64,000 nucleotides of DNA from assembly GCF_000308815.1 (NCBI RefSeq), contig NZ_BAFX01000139.1, positions 1 to 64,000 of the forward strand, in the 5' to 3' direction. Positions within the stretch are counted from its first letter, which is position 1. Each line of letters begins with the position of its first letter. The notes beneath the pieces are model-generated. The model was not told the origin of the DNA, made no database searches, and saw nothing but the letters and a program-made list of their open reading frames with translations. Below are positions 58,839 through 64,000 of this stretch, piece by piece. Source of the stretch: Nocardia concava NBRC 100430. Lineage in GTDB: Bacteria > Actinomycetota > Actinomycetes > Mycobacteriales > Mycobacteriaceae. The position numbers and the translations under genes are program-made.

Positions 58839-59711
58839 TCACGCGCGGTTGTACTGGTAGAAGCCCGCTCCGGCCTTCTTACCCAGCAGCCCGGCCTCGA
58901 CCATGCGGCTCAGCAGCGGCGGCGCGGAGTACAGCGGCTCCTTGAACTCCTCGTACATGGAGTCGGCGATGGACTTCACGGTGTCGAGGCCGACCAGGTC
59001 GGTCAGGGCCAGCGGGCCCATCGGGTGGGCACAGCCCAGCACCATGGCCTTGTCGACGTCTTCCTTGGTGGCGAAACCGGATTCGACCATGCGGATGGCC
59101 GAGAGCAGGTACGGCACCAGCAGCGCGTTGACCACGAAACCGGAACGGTCGGCGGAGCGCACGACCTGCTTGCCCAGCACGTCGGCGGCGAACTGCTCGG
59201 CGCGCTTGGTGACGGTGTCGGTGGTCTTGAGGGTGGTGACCAGCTCGACCAGCGGCAGCACCGGCACCGGGTTGAAGAAGTGCATGCCCACGACCCGCTC
59301 CGGGTTGTTGGTGGCCACGGCGATCTTCATGATCGGAATGGAGGAGGTGTTGGAGGCCAGCACCGCGTTCGGATCGGTGACGACCTTGTCGAGTTCGGCG
59401 AAGATCGCGGTCTTCACTTCCTCGTTCTCCACGACGGCCTCGACCACCAGCTGGCGGTCGGCGAAATCGCCGAGGTCGCTGGTGAAGCGCAGCCGCCAGG
59501 CGGCCTGCTCGCGCTCGCGCTCGGTGATCTTGCCGCTGGACACCCCGCGGTCCAGCGACCGCAGGATGCGGGCCCGCCCGGCGGCGGCGAGCTCACGGGT
59601 CTGCTCGAAGACGAGGACATCGACGTGTGCCCGGGCGCAAACCTCGGCGATGCCGGCGCCCATCTGTCCCGCACCGATAATGCCGACGCGCTGAATCTTC
59701 TCTGTGCTCAC
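58839..59711 (-). CDS. fadB2: 3-hydroxybutyryl-CoA dehydrogenase
   Basis: 290 aa. NAD-binding GIIGAGQMGAGIAEV, catalytic His in VVGMHFFNPVPVLPLVE, and GFVVNALLVPYL. It oxidises 3-hydroxyacyl-CoA or reduces acetoacetyl-CoA. Beside aceA as in Mycobacterium; a terminator between them makes it a separate unit. Confidence 0.95.
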   Translation of the reverse strand: MSTEKIQRVGIIGAGQMGAGIAEVCARAHVDVLVFEQTRELAAAGRARILRSLDRGVSSGKITEREREQAAWRLRFTSDLGDFADRQLVVEAVVENEEVKTAIFAELDKVVTDPNAVLASNTSSIPIMKIAVATNNPERVVGMHFFNPVPVLPLVELVTTLKTTDTVTKRAEQFAADVLGKQVVRSADRSGFVVNALLVPYLLSAIRMVESGFATKEDVDKAMVLGCAHPMGPLALTDLVGLDTVKSIADSMYEEFKEPLYSAPPLLSRMVEAGLLGKKAGAGFYQYNRA

Positions 59712-59788
59712 GGTCCCGCTCCTGCTCTTTGGCCGTCGTGGCTGTGGATGAAGGCGTCGTATAACTGAACGACCCTGCGCCTTCTTAA

Positions 59789-59817
59789 GGTCTTGAAAAA
59801 CGGTCTTACGAAAAACG
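59789..59817. repeat. Direct repeat upstream of fadB2
   Basis: GGTCTTGAAAAACG (59789-59802) and GGTCTTACGAAAAACG (59802-59817) are direct repeats next to the fadB2 promoter region (TTATACG on the minus strand). Could be a regulator site for lipid genes. Confidence 0.35.
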
Positions 59818-59868
59818 TTATTAAGGAAATGCCCTCCCCGCCGGGGCTGTCGACGGGAAGGGCGGGGT

Positions 59869-59909
59869 GGACTCGCCGAGAGGGGCTTGCCATCCCTCTC
59901 GGCGAGTCC
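59869..59909. terminator. Terminator-like hairpin after aceA
   Basis: A 16-bp perfect stem (59869-59884 with 59894-59909), loop GCTTGCCAT, about 100 bp after the aceA stop. There is no T run. A second GC-rich hairpin (59831-59868) follows on the minus strand. Confidence 0.6.
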
Positions 59910-60011
59910 TGAGGTCCCGCGGCGGCGGAAGGTGTGATGCGACTGCCGCCTCGGGGTTGTCCTCGGAACCTGAAGTGGCTCAGCTGTTTACGCCGAGCCG
60001 CCTCGGGTAGC

Positions 60012-61301
60012 TCAGTGGAACTGGCCCTCTTCGGTCGAGCCCTTCAGCGCAGCGGTGCTGGTGTTGGGGTCGACGGTGGTGGCGATGGTGTCGAAGTAGC
60101 CGGCGCCGACCTCACGCTGGTGCTTGACGGCGGTGAAGCCACGCTCGGCGGCGGCCTTGAACTCGCGCTCCTGCAGGTCGACGAAGGCGGTCATGCCCTC
60201 GCGGGCGTAGCCGTAGGCCAGGTCGAACATGCCGTAGTTCAGCGAGTGGAAGCCGGCCAGGGTGATGAACTGGAACTTGAAGCCCATGGCGCCCAGCTCG
60301 CGCTGGAACTTCGCGATGGTCGCGTCGTCCAGGTGCGCCTTCCAGTTGAAGGACGGCGAGCAGTTGTAGGCCAGCAGCTGGTCCGGGAACTCGCCGCGGA
60401 CGGCCTCGGCGAACTTGCGCGCGACCTCGAGGTCCGGCACGCCGGTCTCCATCCAGATCAGGTCGGCGTAGGGGGCGTAGGCCTTGGCACGCGCGATGCA
60501 GGGCTCGATGCCGTTCTTGGTGCCGAAGAAGCCCTCGGCGGTGCGGGTGCCGTCCAGGAACTCGCGGTCGCGCTCGTCCACATCGGAGGTGATGAGGGTG
60601 GCGGCCTCGGCGTCGGTGCGGGCGATGATCACCGACGGCACGTCGGCGACGTCGGCGGCCAGACGCGCGGAGGTCAGGGTGCGGATGTGCTGCTGAGTGG
60701 GGATCAGCACCTTGCCGCCCAGGTGGCCGCACTTCTTCTCGGAGGCCAGCTGGTCCTCCCAGTGCACGCCGGCCGCGCCGGAGGCGATCATGGCCTTCTG
60801 CAGCTCGTAGGCGTTCAGGGCGCCACCGAAGCCGGCCTCGGCGTCGGCGACGATCGGGGCCAGCCAGTTGGCGACCGAGGTGTCACCCTCGACCTTGGCG
60901 ATCTCGTCGGCGCGCAGCAGCGCGTTGTTGATGCGGCGGACCACGGCCGGAACCGAGTTGGCCGGGTACAGCGACTGGTCCGGGTAGGTGTGGCCGGACA
61001 GGTTCGCGTCACCGGCGACCTGCCAACCGGACAGGTAGATGGCCTTCAGGCCGGCACGGACCTGCTGCACGGCCTGGTTGCCGGTGAGGGCGCCCAGGGA
61101 GTTGATGTAGTCCTCGTTGTTCACGAGATCCCAGAGGATCTCGGCACCACGGCGGGCGAGGGTGTGCTCCTCGACGACGGTGCCCTGCAGCTTGACGACC
61201 TGATCGGCCGTGTAGTTGCGGGTGACGCCCTTCCAGCGGGGGTTGGTGTCCCAATCCTGCTGGAGCTCCGCAGCGGTCTTCGGGGTGCCGACGTTCGACA
61301 T
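60012..61301 (-). CDS. aceA: Isocitrate lyase
   Basis: 429 aa from ATG 61301 (GGAGT upstream). The signature SEKKCGHLGGK with catalytic Cys, and NCSPSFNW, are intact. It splits isocitrate to glyoxylate and succinate for growth on fatty acids, and pairs with fadB2 downstream. Length equals icl1 (Rv0467). Confidence 0.97.
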   Translation of the reverse strand: MSNVGTPKTAAELQQDWDTNPRWKGVTRNYTADQVVKLQGTVVEEHTLARRGAEILWDLVNNEDYINSLGALTGNQAVQQVRAGLKAIYLSGWQVAGDANLSGHTYPDQSLYPANSVPAVVRRINNALLRADEIAKVEGDTSVANWLAPIVADAEAGFGGALNAYELQKAMIASGAAGVHWEDQLASEKKCGHLGGKVLIPTQQHIRTLTSARLAADVADVPSVIIARTDAEAATLITSDVDERDREFLDGTRTAEGFFGTKNGIEPCIARAKAYAPYADLIWMETGVPDLEVARKFAEAVRGEFPDQLLAYNCSPSFNWKAHLDDATIAKFQRELGAMGFKFQFITLAGFHSLNYGMFDLAYGYAREGMTAFVDLQEREFKAAAERGFTAVKHQREVGAGYFDTIATTVDPNTSTAALKGSTEEGQFH

Positions 61302-61382
61302 CTCTGACTCCACTTCTTCGTTCGGTCTCGGTAGCCCCGCCGGTCGAATCCCGGAGGGATGTTCGACCACTGCTGGAGCGGC

Positions 61383-61515
61383 AATTTGCAGACTTGCTAG
61401 GCCCGCGAGGTGTACTTCCACACGATGGCACAGGACAAAAGTCCCGTCTACCTGTTGCAAGTGTGAATCCACGCTAGCTTTCACCAGCATTTTGCTAATG
61501 CTGCGAAATTTGCTT
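61383..61515. promoter_or_regulatory. aceA upstream region with RamB-like boxes
   Basis: The 515-bp gap between aceA and the divergent DUF1772 gene holds AATTTGCAGA (61383-61392) and AAATTTGCTT (61506-61515), close to the RamB consensus AATTTGCAAA known for aceA genes in corynebacteria and mycobacteria, plus a palindrome AGCATTTTGCT (61486-61496). The rest, to 61700, shows no coding signal. Confidence 0.5.
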
Positions 61516-61729
61516 GTGAATAGCAGCGGCGGAATCTACTTGCCAGTAGGCCTGACATGCGGTTTTGCATAACGCCCGTACTGTTTGCGTGACGGGGGCC
61601 ACCGGTGCATGACGCGCCGACGGCCGTCCAGATGTGAGCACCTTCACAGATCATTCTGATCTTGGTCCTTGTGAGGCATGCCACCGGGGTGCACATTTCA
61701 GACCTTTCGGTCGCCTCGACTCTTCGAAA

Positions 61730-61793
61730 TCTAGCACCGCTAGACAAGCTAGCTCGGTCTTGTTATCGTTGCTTCAGTTCCTAGCGCCGCTAG
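61730..61793 (+). promoter_or_regulatory. Promoter between two CTAGCNCCGCTAG operators
   Basis: CTAGC-ACC-GCTAG (61731-61743) and CTAGC-GCC-GCTAG (61781-61793) are near-identical palindromes. Between them lie a -35 TAGACA (61741-61746) and, 17 bp later, a -10 TATCGT (61764-61769). The first site overlaps the -35 and the second follows the start site, a bracketed repression layout. Confidence 0.75.
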
Positions 61794-61816
61794 ATTCGAC
61801 TCGAAAAGAGACTCCG

Positions 61817-62296
61817 ATGCTTGTTCTGACCGGCCAAATCCTCGCCGCCCTCGCCATCCTCGCCAATGCCGTCGTGTACGGAACCGACTGGTCGGTGGCC
61901 CTCATTACCCGCTCGGTCTACCGCGACCACCTCGACGACGCCACCATGACGATCAGCGCCGGGTGGGGCCACTACTACGGCGACAAGCGCATGCCGATCT
62001 TCGGCGCGGGCGGCGTCATCACCGCCGTGCTCGCCCTCGGAATCGCGATCGCGGCGGGTCAGTTCGGCGCGGCCGCGGCCGCCGGAATCGCGCTCGCCGC
62101 CCTGCTCACCTGGCTGGCCTGCTACGTCCTCATCGCCAAGCCGGTCAACACCGCCCAGACCGCGGCCGCCCAGACCGGTGTCATCCCCGCCAATGCCCGT
62201 GCCCTGCAGACCAAATGGGACAGCATCCTCAACCTCCGGGTGGCCCTGCAGACCGTCGCCCTCGCGGGTCTCCTCACCGCCCTGGCCCTCTTCTGA
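61817..62296 (+). CDS. DUF1772 membrane protein
   Basis: 159 aa from ATG 61817. Four membrane helices (LTGQILAALAILANAVVYG; GGVITAVLALGIAIAAGQFG; AAGIALAALLTWLACYVLI; VALQTVALAGLLTALALF) with a conserved loop WGHYYGDKRMP. DUF1772 proteins are often next to TetR regulators; the regulator for the paired operators is not adjacent here. Confidence 0.85.
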   Translation: MLVLTGQILAALAILANAVVYGTDWSVALITRSVYRDHLDDATMTISAGWGHYYGDKRMPIFGAGGVITAVLALGIAIAAGQFGAAAAAGIALAALLTWLACYVLIAKPVNTAQTAAAQTGVIPANARALQTKWDSILNLRVALQTVALAGLLTALALF

Positions 62297-62322
62297 CCCG
62301 AAGATGCCCGCGCACACGCGAA

Positions 62323-62350
62323 GGCCCCGCACCGAATTCGGTGCGGGGCC
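62323..62350. terminator. Bidirectional terminator, DUF1772 / small membrane gene
   Basis: A perfect 28-bp palindrome centred on GAATTC between convergent genes, folding with a small loop, and followed by CTCGTGTTT. Confidence 0.8.
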
Positions 62351-62430
62351 TCGTGTTTCCCGGCGGGTCGAACGACCGCCGGGCCACCGCCGGTGTGCTC
62401 CCCTCCCGGCCCACCGGCGGAGCCTGCGAG

Positions 62431-62658
62431 CTAGCCCACCGGCGGGACGGCCGAGATCGGACAGAACGGTTCGCACACTCCCGCCACCACGGATCGCGCC
62501 GGCGTCGCGGGCCCGGGATCGGTGGCGGGGTGACTGCCGCAGCCGACGGCGACGATGAGCATGACCAGCACCGCGAAGGCCAGGACCGCGCAGCCGCCGA
62601 TCACCATCCAGCGCAGGTTGAACCGCCTCGGCAGCGGGACCAGATAGATGACACCCAT
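62431..62658 (-). CDS. Small single-span membrane protein
   Basis: 75 aa from ATG 62658 (AGGAG 7 nt upstream). One helix (WMVIGGCAVLAFAVLVMLIV), then a short Pro/Thr-rich tail with CGSH and CEPFCP cysteines. A longer frame starts at 62853 but overlaps the divergent gene. Function unknown. Confidence 0.62.
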   Translation of the reverse strand: MGVIYLVPLPRRFNLRWMVIGGCAVLAFAVLVMLIVAVGCGSHPATDPGPATPARSVVAGVCEPFCPISAVPPVG

Positions 62659-62838
62659 GCCAGAACTCCTTCCGCCCCGGTCGACCGTGCCGCCGGTCGA
62701 CCCGACTTCAGGATGCGGAATCCGGTTCATCGCTTCACGAAGTGGAAGGCGAGAACTTTCGCAATTGAGACACGGTGCTTGACCTGGTGAAACACCCACT
62801 GCTACCAAAGGAATCGGCAATAACCGGGGGAAGAAATC

Positions 62839-64000
62839 GTGAGTGCTCGTCATCCCACCACGCGGGCGGACCGGCGGCGGCTCCGAGATGCGCTGGCCGC
62901 CACCGGCTTATCGGATGTGCAACTGCTGCCGCTGCTGGTGAACGAGCTGCGCCAGAAGGGGTTGCGGCCGCGGGTGGCGTGGCGCTACGCGGCGGGACTG
63001 GCCCGCACCAACGGCCGCCGCGAGATCGTCGAGCTCACCCTCGAGGATGTGGCCGAACAGTTCAACGACCACCGCGACGATCGCCGCAGAACCGTTCAGG
63101 GCAACCAGATCTCGTACTTCGAGCGCTGGCCTGACGTCCGCACCGGTCCGCGCCTGACCGTCGAGGTGCTGGAGTTGCTGGCCCGAATCTACGGCACCAC
63201 CTGGGACGAACTGGTCGACGCCGAGGACCTGGCGCAGCTGGAGCCCGGGGTCGTGGAGCGCTTTCGCGATGCGGTGGCCCGGCGCAGCAGCCTCCCGGCC
63301 GGGGCGCCGATCGCGGATCTGCCGCCGCGCGAACCGAATTTCATCGGCCGAAAGCAGGTGGTGCAGGAGCTGAACCAGCGGATCGTGGCGCATCGGCGCG
63401 CCCGCAACGCGCCGTCCGTGCACGTGATCCACGGCCATCCCGGCGTCGGGAAGACCGCACTGGCCCGCTTCGCGGAGGCGCTGTTCTCCGCCCGCTATCC
63501 GGACGGCCGCATCTGGGTCGACCTGCACGGCTACACGCCGGGCCGGGACCCGCGCGAACCCGCCGACGTGCTCGAACAGCTGTTGCTCGAGATCGGGGTG
63601 CCGCGCGAGACCATCCCGCCGGATCTGGCCCGTCGCTCGGACAAATGGCGAAACGCCATGCGCGACAAGCAGATGTACCTCACCTTCGACAGCACGCCCG
63701 ACAGCGATCACGTCCGCGATCTGCTGCCGCTGTCACCCGGCACGCTCGTGGTGGTCACCAGCCGGACCCGTCTCACCGCGCTGGCGGGCGCCGACCCGCT
63801 GCCCTTGGGGGCGATGAACAGCGTGGAGGCCGAACAGCTGCTCGTCCGCATGGCCGGTCTGCCCCCGGGCTACGACCGCGAGGCCGCGACCCAGATCGTC
63901 CGCACCGCGGGCAATCTGCCGCTGGCGGTCAAGCTGATCGCGGGCCATATCGCATATCACGGCGAATCCATGCTGTCCTCCTTCGCCGCCGACTTCGCCG
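62839..64000 (+). CDS. STAND/NB-ARC NTPase with N-terminal HTH-like domain (runs off window)
   Basis: GTG 62839 with GGGGGAAG upstream; 387 codons are seen and no stop occurs. N-terminal about 130 residues hold an XRE-like helical region (YFERWPDVRTGPRLTVEV, IYGTTWDELV). The NTPase has Walker A GHPGVGKTALARF, Walker B YLTFDSTP, sensor VVVTSRTRL and the NLPLAVKLI motif. The C-terminal repeats that would define the sensor (TPR, WD40) lie outside. Such proteins are signal-transducing regulators or NLR-like antiphage proteins. Confidence 0.88.
   Translation, partial: MSARHPTTRADRRRLRDALAATGLSDVQLLPLLVNELRQKGLRPRVAWRYAAGLARTNGRREIVELTLEDVAEQFNDHRDDRRRTVQGNQISYFERWPDVRTGPRLTVEVLELLARIYGTTWDELVDAEDLAQLEPGVVERFRDAVARRSSLPAGAPIADLPPREPNFIGRKQVVQELNQRIVAHRRARNAPSVHVIHGHPGVGKTALARFAEALFSARYPDGRIWVDLHGYTPGRDPREPADVLEQLLLEIGVPRETIPPDLARRSDKWRNAMRDKQMYLTFDSTPDSDHVRDLLPLSPGTLVVVTSRTRLTALAGADPLPLGAMNSVEAEQLLVRMAGLPPGYDREAATQIVRTAGNLPLAVKLIAGHIAYHGESMLSSFAADFA

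Overview
The window is high-GC actinobacterial chromosome, most likely Nocardia or a close mycolate-containing relative. The support is the conserved mycobacterial-type gene order (senX3-regX3, gpm1, mshA, murB, an L,D-transpeptidase lipoprotein, deoC, hbhA, fadB2, aceA), a mycothiol gene, an EspG-type protein and a heparin-binding haemagglutinin-like protein. From memory of the M. tuberculosis H37Rv map, the window follows Rv0467-Rv0497 in reverse (ascending coordinate = descending Rv number), with several insertions.

Layout. 1-7.1 kb: a proline-rich Rv0497-type protein (cut by the window edge), the Ppx/GppA phosphatase, an Rv0495c-type Cys-rich protein, three small exported proteins (two are tandem paralogues, one with a long Thr/Pro repeat), and the SenX3-RegX3 phosphate two-component system. 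7.2-11.1 kb: a small insertion with an HxlR regulator, an F420-reductase-like protein, a TetR regulator and a secreted CocE-type hydrolase. 11.3-16.7 kb: gpm1, a ROK protein, YbjN, mshA, an alpha/beta hydrolase and an SDR.

16.8-26.0 kb is the main accessory island, lying between genes that are neighbours in Mycobacterium. It holds (i) a compact putative lipid/metabolite operon (two KAS III-like proteins, a GT2 glycosyltransferase, an acyl-AMP ligase) facing a PapA-like acyltransferase; (ii) a short second threonyl-tRNA synthetase preceded by a Thr-rich leader peptide and an intrinsic terminator, which looks like an attenuator; and (iii) a TROVE/Ro60 (Rsr) gene preceded by three tandem RNAs that read as circularly permuted tRNA mimics, i.e. 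bacterial Y RNAs. The last two are the strongest discoveries here.

26.0-42.4 kb returns to the conserved order: Ldt, murB, two DUF2505 proteins, a DUF2993 protein, deoC, purU, two tandem alpha/beta hydrolases with matching palindromic operators, a DUF2516 protein, hbhA, an XRE regulator, a DUF445 protein and a MadR-position TetR. 42.5-58.7 kb is mixed accessory and metabolic: a UbiB-like kinase, a saccharopine-dehydrogenase-like reductase, a glycosidase-TetR pair, EspG, PPK2, a DsbA-VKOR pair, an HtrA-like protease, a ZIP transporter, an alcohol dehydrogenase, small proteins, a WYL regulator, and a MetE in which three of the four zinc ligands are replaced. 58.8-64 kb: fadB2, aceA, a DUF1772 protein with paired operators, a small membrane protein and the start of a STAND/NB-ARC protein.

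A recurrent feature is apparent leaderless transcription: at least 14 genes have a TANNNT box ending 6-8 nt before the start codon, and this was used to choose several starts. All names rest on reading sequence motifs by eye; no database search was possible.
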